Assembly: GCA_035430165.1 (NCBI GenBank) | Contig: DAOMGE010000045.1 | Span: 1-21,239 of the forward strand | Direction: 5' to 3' | DNA length: 21,239 bases | DNA from: UBA7239 sp035430165 | Lineage (GTDB): Bacteria; Pseudomonadota; Gammaproteobacteria; Pseudomonadales; UBA7239 | In this document: piece after piece, positions 1 to 7,981 of the stretch | Layout of the letters: each line of letters opens with the position of its first letter | Numbering within the stretch: the first letter of the stretch is position 1 | Notes under the pieces: model-generated | Databases searched by the model: none | Told to the model about the DNA's origin: nothing | What the model saw: only the letters and a program-made list of their open reading frames with translations | Position numbers and translations under genes: made by a program

Positions 1-1099
1 AATATTTCGATTGCAGTGCCAGGCAAAATGCGTAATACCAGACAGAAAAACAGCTGCAGAACCAGGCAATGATAGTCCCGAATCCAACACCATGGTTGAC
101 GGATTTTCGCAAGGACGCGAGCGAGAGTGCCAGGGGTAGCAGCAGCAGCGCATAAATTGCGAACATCGGTATGCCATAGGCGTGGAACAGATTGCGCAAA
201 ACAGCATGTGAACGTTTTGCACTTTTCTTGATGTGTTTTATTTTTTCGGGTGTCTCAAGAAAAATTCCGACACCGGCTGCTTGTCGCATGGCGCCTGCGC
301 TGAGCGAGTTGGCTTGCAGGCTTTGTCTGTCTTCTACAGAAAGATTGGCAATGGCCTGTGCCTTGTAGATGTAAAAAGGCGCGACTGTTATCGCGAATGC
401 CAGAAAAAAAAGCAGGAAAGCCGCTCTCGTCAAGCGATACCGGACGCTATTTATGAAAAAAGCGAGCAGCAGGGCGGGCAGTGCTACCAGAAAGGAAAAC
501 TTTACCATGACGCCGAAGCCGGCCAGAAAGCCGAGAATTCCGCTATACACCGATTTTTGCATCAGGTCAGGTGAGCTGATCAGTAAGGCCGCAATCAGCA
601 TCACCAGCAAGACTTGTTGGTCGCCGATGCAAATAATCCACCATTGCGGTTCATACAGCAGACACCACAAATACAGGCAAAGCAAAAATCCTGCTGTTTG
701 CCAGTTGTTGTTGAAACGTTTGATGAATAACAGGGAGAAGATGCCGAGCAACAGCAGATTGACAGTGAGAATGTACAGGTCAGGCAACAGTGACAGATTG
801 CCAAAGGTCTTGACCAGTATTGCCAGTGGAAAAATTACCGCTGGCCCAGTGGTGATTTCAGGATTGAATGGCATCTTCTGGCTATGACTGGTGGCGTAAC
901 CAAAGCCATTGACAACATGTTTGGCAACCGTGCCGAAATAAGCGGAGTCGTAGTCCAGCGGTTTCTGGTACAGCGACAGTCCCTTGCAGAAGGAGAGTAG
1001 ACAAAATGCCAGCAATACAATCCAATACGGATTAACAGCGCCTTTTTTTGTGTTGTCCGCAACTGTGTTGCAAGTGGTTTCAGGCGTAAGGTCTGTCAT
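1..1099 (-). CDS. GT-C-like (GT39/ArnT-type) membrane glycosyltransferase, partial
   Basis: The minus strand is open from an ATG at 1099 to the left edge, giving 366 codons without a stop; the C-terminus lies outside the window. The translation is very hydrophobic, with about nine likely membrane spans, the first near residues 26-45. The first large loop carries DYDSAYF (about residues 49-55) and then an NPEITTGPAVIFPLA stretch. This matches the GT-C fold of PMT/ArnT-type enzymes, where an acidic residue in the first periplasmic loop is catalytic and the sugar donor is polyprenyl-linked. Acceptor and sugar cannot be told. The start overlaps the moaE stop as ATGA (1096-1099), so translation is probably coupled to the molybdopterin genes. 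The family call rests on fold-like features and is only moderately sure; the open frame itself is clear. Confidence 0.75.
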   Translation of the reverse strand, partial: MTDLTPETTCNTVADNTKKGAVNPYWIVLLAFCLLSFCKGLSLYQKPLDYDSAYFGTVAKHVVNGFGYATSHSQKMPFNPEITTGPAVIFPLAILVKTFGNLSLLPDLYILTVNLLLLGIFSLLFIKRFNNNWQTAGFLLCLYLWCLLYEPQWWIICIGDQQVLLVMLIAALLISSPDLMQKSVYSGILGFLAGFGVMVKFSFLVALPALLLAFFINSVRYRLTRAAFLLFFLAFAITVAPFYIYKAQAIANLSVEDRQSLQANSLSAGAMRQAAGVGIFLETPEKIKHIKKSAKRSHAVLRNLFHAYGIPMFAIYALLLLPLALSLASLRKSVNHGVGFGTIIAWFCSCFSVWYYAFCLALQSKY

Positions 1100-1551
1100 G
1101 GGTCTGTTTGCCAGCGTGCGGCAGCTTCTGTGTCTTTCTGCTTTTGTTCGACCCAGAAACTTCCATCTTTAGTGATTTCCTTTTTCCAGAAGGGTGCGCG
1201 TGTTTTCAGGTAATCCATGACAAATTCGCAAGCAGCAAACGCTGCCGGGCGATGTGTCGCTGCCACGCCGACAAGGACGATGTTATCGCCAGGTACAAGG
1301 CGCCCTATACGGTGAATCACGCGCACCGCGCCCAGGGGCCAGCGTTGTTCCGCTTCCTTGAGGATGGCTGCAATCGAAGTTTCAGTCATGCCCGGGTAGT
1401 GCTCCAGTTCCATGGCCACCAATTCACCATGTTCGCCTTGCGGGCGCACCTGTCCCGAAAATATCACCACCGCACCGGTGTTGTTGGCACGTGACAGCTC
1501 GGCGTGTTCGGTGGCGATGTCAAAGTCCTCTGGCCTGATCACAACGGTCAT
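1096..1551 (-). CDS. moaE: Molybdopterin synthase catalytic subunit MoaE
   Basis: MoaE is the large subunit of MPT synthase. With thiocarboxylated MoaD it converts cyclic pyranopterin monophosphate to molybdopterin in the cytoplasm. The protein has the family signatures LEHYPGMTE, RWPLGAV, VIHRIGRL and DYLKTRAPFWKKE. The two lysines in the last motif (116 and 123 from this start) correspond to E. coli K119 and K126 of the active site. I chose the ATG at 1551: a GGTGG lies a few bases upstream and the codon sits one base after the moaD stop. A GTG at 1560 would add three residues and overlap moaD by 8 bases. Length is 151 residues, normal for the family. The stop overlaps the next start as ATGA. 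Confidence 0.97.
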   Translation of the reverse strand: MTVVIRPEDFDIATEHAELSRANNTGAVVIFSGQVRPQGEHGELVAMELEHYPGMTETSIAAILKEAEQRWPLGAVRVIHRIGRLVPGDNIVLVGVAATHRPAAFAACEFVMDYLKTRAPFWKKEITKDGSFWVEQKQKDTEAAARWQTDP

Positions 1552-1552
1552 A

Positions 1553-1801
1553 CTAGCCACCAGATACAGGAGGGTAGAACGCTACCTCATCACCCGGACA
1601 AATCGGGGTGCTGTCTGATTTTACAATCTGCTGGTTGATAGCTGTGATACAGCGCGGGTCATCCAGCATGGTGCCGGCCTGTGGATATGTTTCGCGCAGC
1701 ACCAGCTTGAGTGCCGCCAGCGTGTTGCAGTTTGAGAGCAGCTCTTCGCTGGCCATCTGCATCAGTTCGCGATATTTTGCAAAATACTTTATATAAATCA
1801 T
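1553..1801 (-). CDS. moaD: Molybdopterin synthase sulfur carrier subunit MoaD
   Basis: MoaD is a small ubiquitin-fold protein whose C-terminal glycine is adenylated and turned into a thiocarboxylate, the sulfur donor for MoaE. The 82-residue product ends in PPVSGG, the required di-glycine tail. It also has the usual IKYFAKYRE start and a GDEVAFYPPVSGG strand. It lies between moaC and moaE in the same operon. The 27 bases before the start are very AT-rich and contain no Shine-Dalgarno-like purine run, so initiation may depend on an unstructured leader or on coupling to moaC. Confidence 0.96.
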   Translation of the reverse strand: MIYIKYFAKYRELMQMASEELLSNCNTLAALKLVLRETYPQAGTMLDDPRCITAINQQIVKSDSTPICPGDEVAFYPPVSGG

Positions 1802-1828
1802 ATAATTGTGATTTAAATTTAATGTTAA

Positions 1829-2314
1829 TTATAAGGATTGGCGCCGTACAAATTCGCCACTTTTACCACCCTGTTTGGCCAGTAAGCGCAAATCCGTGAT
1901 CACCATATCTTTTTCCAGCGCCTTGCACATATCGTAGATCGTGAGGGCCGCCACGCTGGCTGCTGTCAGTGCTTCCATTTCCACGCCGGTTTTGCCGGAC
2001 AAGCGACAGAGGGTTTCGATGCGTAGCCTGTCATTGCTCGTATCGGGCTCAAAGTTCACGGTAACAGCAGTCAGTTGCAGCGGGTGGCACAACGGAATGA
2101 GATTACTGCATTGCTTGGCTGCCTGTATGCCGGCGATACGCGCTGTGGCCAGCACATCACCCTTGGGGATTTCACCGTCGAGTATGGCCCGGAGGGTTGT
2201 TGCCCGCATACAGACCCATGCCTCGGCGCGCGCCTCCCGTACTGTGATGTCCTTATCGGTAATATCGACCATGTGCGCTTCACCGCGCGCGTTCAGGTGT
2301 GTCAATTGTGACAT
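1829..2314 (-). CDS. moaC: Cyclic pyranopterin monophosphate synthase MoaC
   Basis: MoaC makes cyclic pyranopterin monophosphate from the product of MoaA, the first committed stage of molybdenum cofactor synthesis. The sequence shows MVDITDKDITVREARAEA, the core IPLCHPLQLT and the stretch GVEMEALTAASVAALTIYDM, all family hallmarks. I start at the ATG at 2314, which gives 161 residues, the length of E. coli MoaC. The frame stays open for 45 more codons upstream, but that part has no MoaC similarity and overlaps the ssb control region. moaC is the first gene of the moaC-moaD-moaE group. moaA and moaB are not in the window. Confidence 0.97.
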   Translation of the reverse strand: MSQLTHLNARGEAHMVDITDKDITVREARAEAWVCMRATTLRAILDGEIPKGDVLATARIAGIQAAKQCSNLIPLCHPLQLTAVTVNFEPDTSNDRLRIETLCRLSGKTGVEMEALTAASVAALTIYDMCKALEKDMVITDLRLLAKQGGKSGEFVRRQSL

Positions 2315-2344
2315 GGGGTTTACCCGTTGGATTTGACGTTCCCC

Positions 2345-2416
2345 AGTGTACACAGGAGACCGGTTTTTTACACAGGCCCTACCTGTACCTTTATCCAGTC
2401 TTTGGTTATAGTAACC
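2345..2416. promoter_or_regulatory. moaC/ssb divergent region with repeats and dyads
   Basis: Besides the LexA-like site, this region holds two copies of TACACAGG (2349-2356 and 2369-2376) exactly 20 bases apart, about two helical turns. The first copy is part of a near-palindrome around GTGTACAC (2347-2354). A perfect dyad GGTTA-TAG-TAACC spans 2404-2416 and covers the -10-like sequence. These could be operators for moaC, ssb or both. I did not find a structure that I can call a molybdenum cofactor riboswitch. Confidence 0.3.
2383..2398 (+). promoter_or_regulatory. LexA (SOS) box-like site upstream of ssb
   Basis: The sequence CTGTACCTTTATCCAG has the CTG-N10-CAG form of a gammaproteobacterial LexA box and matches the idealised CTGTATATATATACAG at 12 of 16 positions by my count. 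It lies about 80 bases before ssb and just upstream of a -10-like TATAGT (2407-2412), where a repressor could block RNA polymerase. In E. coli ssb is part of the SOS regulon, so the place makes sense. The match is imperfect and could be chance. Confidence 0.4.
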
Positions 2417-2478
2417 GCGCGCCACTTGCCAATGTAGGGTGAGAGGCATTCATTCATCAGAGAGATCGGAGCGTATTT

Positions 2479-2961
2479 ATGGCCAGAGGTGTTAATAAAG
2501 TCATTTTGATAGGAAATATCGGCAAGGATCCGGAGACCCGTTTTTCAGCGGGTGGTGGTGCCATCACCAACATTACCCTGGCCACCAGTGAAACCTGGAA
2601 AGACAAGCAGAGCGGCGAAAACCAGGAGCGTACCGAATGGCACCGTGTGGTGTTTTTTGGTCGTCTTGGCGAAATCGCGGGTGAATACCTGAAAAAAGGC
2701 AGCAAGGTCTATATCGAAGGTTCCTTGCGTACCCGAAAATGGCAGGACCAGTCTGGCCAGGATAAATACACCACTGAAATCGTTGCCAGTGAGATGCAGA
2801 TGCTGGATGGTCGTTCAGGTGGTGGGGAAGGCGGCAGTTACGGTGGTAGTAGTACCCAGGGTGGCGGTAGCAGTCACAGCGCGGGAAGCCAGGGCGCCAA
2901 CAAATCTTCACCAGCGCCTGCACCGGGTTTTGACCAGTTTGATGACGATATTCCGTTCTGA
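2479..2961 (+). CDS. ssb: Single-stranded DNA-binding protein SSB
   Basis: SSB coats single-stranded DNA in replication, recombination and repair and recruits partners through its acidic tip. Residues 1 to about 112 form the OB fold (GVNKVILIGNIGKDPETR, EWHRVVFFGRLGEIAGEYL, GSKVYIEGSLRTRKWQD). A glycine- and serine-rich linker follows (about 113-148). The protein ends in the canonical DDDIPF interaction motif. Length is 160 residues; E. coli SSB has 178. A GGAG stands 7 bases before the ATG. The gene is alone on its strand, followed by a strong terminator, and is divergent from moaC. Confidence 0.98.
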   Translation: MARGVNKVILIGNIGKDPETRFSAGGGAITNITLATSETWKDKQSGENQERTEWHRVVFFGRLGEIAGEYLKKGSKVYIEGSLRTRKWQDQSGQDKYTTEIVASEMQMLDGRSGGGEGGSYGGSSTQGGGSSHSAGSQGANKSSPAPAPGFDQFDDDIPF

Positions 2962-2986
2962 TCATTGTTGGCATGGTCAGCAACAG

Positions 2987-3014
2987 AAAGCCCCTGCGTT
3001 CAGGGGCTTTTTTT
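2987..3014 (+). terminator. Rho-independent terminator of ssb
   Basis: A 10-bp perfect stem (AAAGCCCCTG, 2987-2996, with CAGGGGCTTT, 3001-3010) closes a CGTT loop. A run of seven T (3008-3014) follows. It lies 25 bases after the ssb stop codon. Confidence 0.95.
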
Positions 3015-3138
3015 ATGGGAATATTTGCGCCGTCCGATATGTCCGCTTGATGCATGCGATAACTGCGGATAGCCCGGAAATCACTTATTCATAAGAATGG
3101 ACACGCGTAATTGATGATAAATCACCGGGGAATACAGC

Positions 3139-3984
3139 ATGAAATTTGAAGGTACCGAGCGCTATGTGGCTACGGATGATTTGCAAATGGCGGTTAATGC
3201 TGCGGTGACCCTGCAACGTCCGTTGCTGATCAAGGGGGAGCCGGGTACAGGCAAGACCTTGCTGGCGGAGGAAGTGGCCAGTGCACTCGGCAAGCGGCTG
3301 ATACAGTGGCACATAAAGTCCACGACCAAGGCGCACCAGGGTTTGTACGAATACGATGCTGTTTCCCGCTTGCGTGACTCGCAACTGGGTGATGACCGGG
3401 TGCATGACATCCGTAACTACATCAAACGCGGAAAATTGTGGGATGCCTTTGATTCCGACGAGCAAGTCGTGTTACTGATCGATGAAATTGACAAGGCTGA
3501 CATCGAATTCCCGAACGACTTGCTGGTTGAAATCGACAAGATGGAATTTTTTGTCTATGAGACGGGAGAGACCATCAAGGCTAAAATTCGACCGATTGTA
3601 ATTATTACCAGCAACAACGAAAAAGAATTGCCCGATGCGTTCTTGCGCCGATGCTTTTTTCACTTCATCAGCTTTCCCGATCGCGACACCATGATGCGGA
3701 TTGTGGATGTGCACTATCCGACCATCAAGCATGATCTGGTTAAAGATGCTCTCGATGTGTTTTTTGATGTGCGCAAGATACCCGGCCTGAAGAAAAAGCC
3801 CTCGACATCGGAGTTGATAGACTGGTTGAAGCTGCTCATGGCGGATAACATCCCCGATGAAATTCTCAAGAATCGTGACACCACCAAGGCGATTCCTCCG
3901 TTGTACGGTGCTTTGCTCAAAAACGAGCAGGATGTCCACATGCTGGAACGCCTTGCGTTCATGGCGCGTCGCGAGGGCCGTTAA
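3139..3984 (+). CDS. MoxR-type AAA+ ATPase (CoxD-like)
   Basis: MoxR ATPases are AAA+ chaperones that usually act with a VWA-domain partner to insert metals or activate enzyme complexes. The 281-residue product has Walker A GEPGTGKT (33-40), Walker B VVLLIDEID (110-118), sensor 1 in IITSNNEKELPDAF (155-168) and the arginine pair R170-R171. It is a whole single-domain protein of the type often paired with a CoxE-like VWA gene directly downstream. Here the next gene, 6 bases away, is cysZ instead, so the VWA partner is missing from this place. A GGGGA lies 7 bases before the ATG. The natural substrate cannot be told from the sequence. Confidence 0.93.
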   Translation: MKFEGTERYVATDDLQMAVNAAVTLQRPLLIKGEPGTGKTLLAEEVASALGKRLIQWHIKSTTKAHQGLYEYDAVSRLRDSQLGDDRVHDIRNYIKRGKLWDAFDSDEQVVLLIDEIDKADIEFPNDLLVEIDKMEFFVYETGETIKAKIRPIVIITSNNEKELPDAFLRRCFFHFISFPDRDTMMRIVDVHYPTIKHDLVKDALDVFFDVRKIPGLKKKPSTSELIDWLKLLMADNIPDEILKNRDTTKAIPPLYGALLKNEQDVHMLERLAFMARREGR

Positions 3985-3990
3985 TTACGC

Positions 3991-4737
3991 ATGTCTACCA
4001 CTCGTAGTATCGATTACCTGCGCGAGGGTTTCCGTTTGCTCGGGCATCCGGAATTGCGTGGATATGTGCTGGTTCCCTTGTTGCTCAACACACTGGTGTT
4101 TGGTGGATTATTTGCTTATTCCCTTCACGAAATCGGTTTGGGCATTCACTGGGCTGTGCAGGCATTGCCGCAATGGCTGGACTGGTTAAGCTGGATCCTG
4201 TGGCCGATGGCTGTGTTATTGGTACTACTGATTGTGATGTACACATTCAGTAGCCTTGCCAACTTGCTGGCAGCGCCGTTCAACGGGTTGCTGGCAGAAA
4301 AAACGGAAGAGTTACTGACAGGCAAGGCCGTTAATAACAAGGAAAATTTTGCAGGCGCATTGAGGCAACTGCCCGGCACGTTCAGGAAAGAATTGCACAA
4401 GCTCGGTTTCCAGTTGCGCTGGATAATTCCCTTGCTGGTGGTATCTGTCATTCCCGGTCTTAATATGGCTGCACCGATGTTATGGTTTGTATTCGGTGCG
4501 TGGATGACGGCAGTGGAATATTGTGACTACCCCATGGATAACCACAATATTGCTTTTGCAGATGTGCGCAAGAACATGCGTGGACATCGCTGGCAGTGTT
4601 TCAGTTTTGGTTCACTGGTGATGATGGCCAATATGGTGCCATTGCTGAACCTGCTGGTAATGCCGGCGGCAGTGTGTGCAGCGACACTGTTGTTTGTAGA
4701 GCAGATGTCTGGTGAAAGATTGCGCGCCGACGTTTGA
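3991..4737 (+). CDS. cysZ: Sulfate transporter CysZ (EI24 family)
   Basis: CysZ is an inner-membrane protein that mediates sulfate uptake for cysteine synthesis. The 248-residue product, close to the 253 of E. coli CysZ, begins with YLREGFRLLGHPELRGYVLVP. It has four main hydrophobic regions (about residues 27-46, 65-95, 140-170 and 205-232), the conserved LLAAPFNGLLAEKTEELLTG segment and YPMDNHNIAFADVRKNM in the cytoplasmic loop. It starts 6 bases after the MoxR ATPase gene, so the two are probably cotranscribed. A GAGGG in the end of that gene may act as ribosome binding site, though the spacing is long. Confidence 0.93.
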   Translation: MSTTRSIDYLREGFRLLGHPELRGYVLVPLLLNTLVFGGLFAYSLHEIGLGIHWAVQALPQWLDWLSWILWPMAVLLVLLIVMYTFSSLANLLAAPFNGLLAEKTEELLTGKAVNNKENFAGALRQLPGTFRKELHKLGFQLRWIIPLLVVSVIPGLNMAAPMLWFVFGAWMTAVEYCDYPMDNHNIAFADVRKNMRGHRWQCFSFGSLVMMANMVPLLNLLVMPAAVCAATLLFVEQMSGERLRADV

Positions 4738-4743
4738 GGACGA

Positions 4744-5013
4744 TTACATCATTTCCTTGCAGGCGGCCATCATTTCCGCACAGGCGGCGCTGACTTCTGC
4801 ATCGCCTTTCGCCTTGTCACAGGCAGCTTGCAGTTTTTCCATGGAAGTCAGATGACGGGATTTCTGGACCTTGACTTCGGCCTCGTGCTTCTCGGTTTCG
4901 ACACGGGCTTCCTGTTTTTCCTTGCGGGCGTGCTCGATGGCCTGCCAGTCGGGGCCGGCCTGCGCGCTGAGGACAAAGCTGCTGGCCAACAAGGCAGCAC
5001 AAATTTTTTTCAT
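4744..5013 (-). CDS. Small secreted helical protein of unknown function
   Basis: I do not recognise this 89-residue protein. Residues 1-19 form a clear signal peptide ending in AQA, so the mature chain of about 70 residues should be periplasmic. Residues 24-60 are rich in K, E, R, Q and A and likely form an amphipathic helix or coiled coil. Three cysteines follow at 65, 78 and 85 in the helical stretch ending AACAEMMAACKEMM; the last two are one heptad pair apart. That could support disulfides or metal binding, which is inference. A strong GGAG stands before the ATG, and a weak promoter TTGTCT-N17-GACAAT lies at 5103-5075 on the minus strand. The gene is convergent with cysZ, with a 6-base gap. 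Confidence 0.8.
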   Translation of the reverse strand: MKKICAALLASSFVLSAQAGPDWQAIEHARKEKQEARVETEKHEAEVKVQKSRHLTSMEKLQAACDKAKGDAEVSAACAEMMAACKEMM

Positions 5014-5134
5014 GGTGGTGTCTCCGGTGGGTTGTCCCGTGGCCGAGGGGCCAAGGCAGGGTAATCAGGAGCGGATTGTCCGGATTTGACCTGCCAGAGA
5101 CAAGCCGCATTTGTGGGGCATTGCATTTTTTAGC

Positions 5135-5163
5135 TTGACCGCTCCAGTCTTCCCTCTTATATA
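5135..5163 (+). promoter_or_regulatory. Sigma70-type promoter of topA
   Basis: TTGACC (5135-5140), a 17-base spacer and TATATA (5158-5163) form a good sigma70-like promoter, about 90 bases before the topA ATG. The stretch around the -10 is AT-rich. No second candidate nearby fits as well. Confidence 0.6.
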
Positions 5164-5252
5164 TCGCACCCTCCGCGCCACCCTGTTTCGACAGACGGCG
5201 CCCGTTGATAGCCAACACTGCCCTCAGCAGCTCGTTATGGACAGAAGATATT

Positions 5253-7967
5253 ATGGGTAAATCCCTTGTAATCGTAGAGTCTCCGGCCAAGGCCAAGACC
5301 ATCAACAAGTATCTGGGCAAGGACTTTGTCGTGAAGTCCTCCATTGGTCACATCCGCGACTTGCCCAGTGGTGGCGGTAAAGAAATTGATACCAAGGCCC
5401 GTGCCGAGCAGGCCGCCAAGACCCGCAAGATGTCTGCGGAAGAGAAGGTGGTGCATCGCCAGCAAAAAGCGCGTGAGCAGCTGGTGAATCGCATGGGTGT
5501 TGATCCGGAAAATGGCTGGAAAGCCAAATACGAGATCCTGCCGGGCAAGGAAAAGGTTATCGACGAATTGCGCAAACTGGCGAAACAAGCCGATACCGTC
5601 TATCTCGCAACGGACTTGGACAGGGAAGGAGAGGCAATTGCCTGGCACTTGTCGGAGGCGATCGGCGGTGACAAGTCCCGGTACCAGCGCGTAGTGTTCA
5701 ACGAGATCACCCAGAAGGCGATCAAGGAAGCGTTCGCCAAGCCGGGCCAGATCGACATCAACCGTGTCAACGCACAGCAAGCCAGGCGCTTTCTGGACCG
5801 TGTGGTGGGCTTCATGGTATCCCCGCTGCTGTGGGAGAAAGTGGCGCGCGGGCTGTCGGCCGGTCGTGTGCAATCAGTAGCAGTGCGACTGGTGGTTGAA
5901 CGCGAGCGCGAAATCCGTGCCTTTGTGCCGGAAGAGTTCTGGCAGATCCATGCTGACCTGAATACACCGGCGGGAACGCAGGTAGTCTTTGAGGTGGCGA
6001 AGCAGGGCGACAACAATTTCCGCCCGACCCATGAAGCGCAGGCGATGGCTGCTGTCGCTGCACTGCAAAAAGCGGCTTACAAGGTTCTGAACCGTGAAGA
6101 CAAGCCGACCCAGTCGAAGCCGTCGGCACCATTTATCACGTCAACCCTGCAACAGGCGGCGAGTACACGCCTGGGTTTCAGTGTGAAGAAAACCATGATG
6201 CTGGCCCAACGTTTGTACGAAGCCGGTTTCATTACCTATATGCGTACTGATTCGACCAATCTTTCTGTCGATGCTGTGAATGCGTGCCGTGATTTCATCG
6301 GCAAGCACTATGGTGAAAAATATTTGCCTTCCAGGCCGAATGTATATTCGAGCAAGGAAGGTGCGCAGGAAGCACACGAAGCCATCCGCCCATCCGATGT
6401 GTTGCTGCACCCTAATAAACTGTCGGGCGTCGAGCGTGATGCAGAGCGTCTCTATACCTTGATCTGGCAGCAGTTTGTCGCCTGCCAGATGATGCCAGCG
6501 AAATACACCAGCACACGTGTTGATGTGCAAGCGGGTGAATTCGAATTGCGCGCGCGCGGACGTGTAATGCTGTTTGATGGCTATACGAAAGTGATGCCAC
6601 AACAAAACAGGAAAGAGGGTGAAGAAGACAATATCCTGCCTGATATGAAAGTCGGTGATGTCATGGCATTGCAAAAACTCGATCCGACGCAACATTTCAC
6701 CAGCCCTCCAGCGCGATACACCGAGGCCAGCCTCGTCAAGGAACTCGAAAAACGTGGTATCGGACGACCCTCAACGTATGCGGCTATTATTTCCACCATC
6801 CAGGATCGCGGCTACGTCAAACTGGAAAAACGCCGTCTTTATGCGGAGAAAATGGGTGATATTGTCACGGAGCGCCTGACAGAATCCTTTGCCGACCTGA
6901 TGGATTACGGTTTTACTGCCAGCCTGGAAGAATCCCTTGATGAAGTTGCAGAGGGCCACAAAGGCTGGACGCGTGTGCTGGACGATTTTTACGTCGACTT
7001 TCGCAAGAAACTCGATAAAGCACAGGGTGATGGTGGCGGCATGCGCGCCAATGATCCAACGGAGACCGATATTGAATGCCCGAGTTGTGGGCGCAATATG
7101 CAGATCCGTACGGGTAGCACGGGTGTGTTTCTCGGTTGTTCCGGTTATGCCTTGCCACCGAAAGAGCGCTGCAAGACCACTATCAACCTGATTGCCGGCG
7201 AAGAGATTGCGGATGATGATGATGCAGAATTGACCCAGTTGCGCCACAAGCACCGTTGCAAGAAATGCAATACCGCGATGGAAGTCTATTTGCTCGATGA
7301 AAAGCGCAAGTTACATATTTGTGGCAATAATCCCGATTGTGATGGCTATGAAGTGGAAGCGGGCCAATACAAACTGAAAGGTTACGAAGGTCCGTTGCTG
7401 GAGTGCGATAAATGCGGCGCCGACATGCAATTGAAAACGGGCCGCTTCGGCAAGTATTTCGGCTGCACCAACAGTGAATGCAAGAATACGCGTAAACTGA
7501 TGCGCAGCGGTGAAGCGGCACCGCCGAAAATGGATGTTGTGAAAATGCCTGAATTGCGCTGTGAAAAAGTGGATGATTTCTATCTGCTGCGTGATGGTGC
7601 TTCAGGTCTGTTCCTTGCTGCCAGCCAGTTCCCGAAACACCGTGAAACACGGGCGCCGCTGGTGATAGAGCTGTTGCCACATCGCGACGAAATTGATCCG
7701 AAATACGATTTCCTGTTTGCGGCACCACAGCGTGATCCGGAAGGTAATCCCGCCGTTGTGCGTTTTAGCCGTAAATCGCGTGAGCAATATGTGCAAACGG
7801 AAATCGATGGAAAGCCGACAGGTTGGCGCGCGTTCTTCAGTAATGGCAAATGGGTGGAGTCCCGTGGCGCTGTTGATGAAGAGGGCGCTAGCTCACGCGC
7901 CCGCAAGACAACGGCCAAACCCAAAGCTGCAGCAAAGAAAAAAACTGTCACGAAGAAAAAAGCCTAG
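5253..7967 (+). CDS. topA: DNA topoisomerase I (type IA)
   Basis: TopA relaxes negative supercoils by a transient 5'-phosphotyrosine break. The 904-residue protein begins with the Toprim domain: E9 in VIVESPAKAK and D121, D123, E125 in ATDLDREGEA. The catalytic tyrosine is Y329 in GFITYMRTDSTNLS, equivalent to E. coli Y319. Three C-terminal zinc ribbons start at C609, C669 and C718. A further domain follows (about 770-880) and then a lysine- and alanine-rich tail that probably binds DNA. I chose the ATG at 5253 because it gives the family start MGKSLVIVESPAKAK; a start 48 bases upstream adds residues without similarity. In E. coli topA is followed by cysB; here a siroheme synthase gene follows. 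Confidence 0.98.
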   Translation: MGKSLVIVESPAKAKTINKYLGKDFVVKSSIGHIRDLPSGGGKEIDTKARAEQAAKTRKMSAEEKVVHRQQKAREQLVNRMGVDPENGWKAKYEILPGKEKVIDELRKLAKQADTVYLATDLDREGEAIAWHLSEAIGGDKSRYQRVVFNEITQKAIKEAFAKPGQIDINRVNAQQARRFLDRVVGFMVSPLLWEKVARGLSAGRVQSVAVRLVVEREREIRAFVPEEFWQIHADLNTPAGTQVVFEVAKQGDNNFRPTHEAQAMAAVAALQKAAYKVLNREDKPTQSKPSAPFITSTLQQAASTRLGFSVKKTMMLAQRLYEAGFITYMRTDSTNLSVDAVNACRDFIGKHYGEKYLPSRPNVYSSKEGAQEAHEAIRPSDVLLHPNKLSGVERDAERLYTLIWQQFVACQMMPAKYTSTRVDVQAGEFELRARGRVMLFDGYTKVMPQQNRKEGEEDNILPDMKVGDVMALQKLDPTQHFTSPPARYTEASLVKELEKRGIGRPSTYAAIISTIQDRGYVKLEKRRLYAEKMGDIVTERLTESFADLMDYGFTASLEESLDEVAEGHKGWTRVLDDFYVDFRKKLDKAQGDGGGMRANDPTETDIECPSCGRNMQIRTGSTGVFLGCSGYALPPKERCKTTINLIAGEEIADDDDAELTQLRHKHRCKKCNTAMEVYLLDEKRKLHICGNNPDCDGYEVEAGQYKLKGYEGPLLECDKCGADMQLKTGRFGKYFGCTNSECKNTRKLMRSGEAAPPKMDVVKMPELRCEKVDDFYLLRDGASGLFLAASQFPKHRETRAPLVIELLPHRDEIDPKYDFLFAAPQRDPEGNPAVVRFSRKSREQYVQTEIDGKPTGWRAFFSNGKWVESRGAVDEEGASSRARKTTAKPKAAAKKKTVTKKKA

Positions 7968-7981
7968 TGATACACCTGTAA

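Noticed and set aside
233..887. Plus-strand open frames at the left edge
   Set aside because: They are shadows of the long minus-strand membrane protein, whose frame is open from 1099 to the edge.
2315..2478. Possible molybdenum cofactor riboswitch before moaC
   Set aside because: The leader has short dyads, but I could not match it to the conserved Moco RNA core by eye. A covariance-model search would decide.
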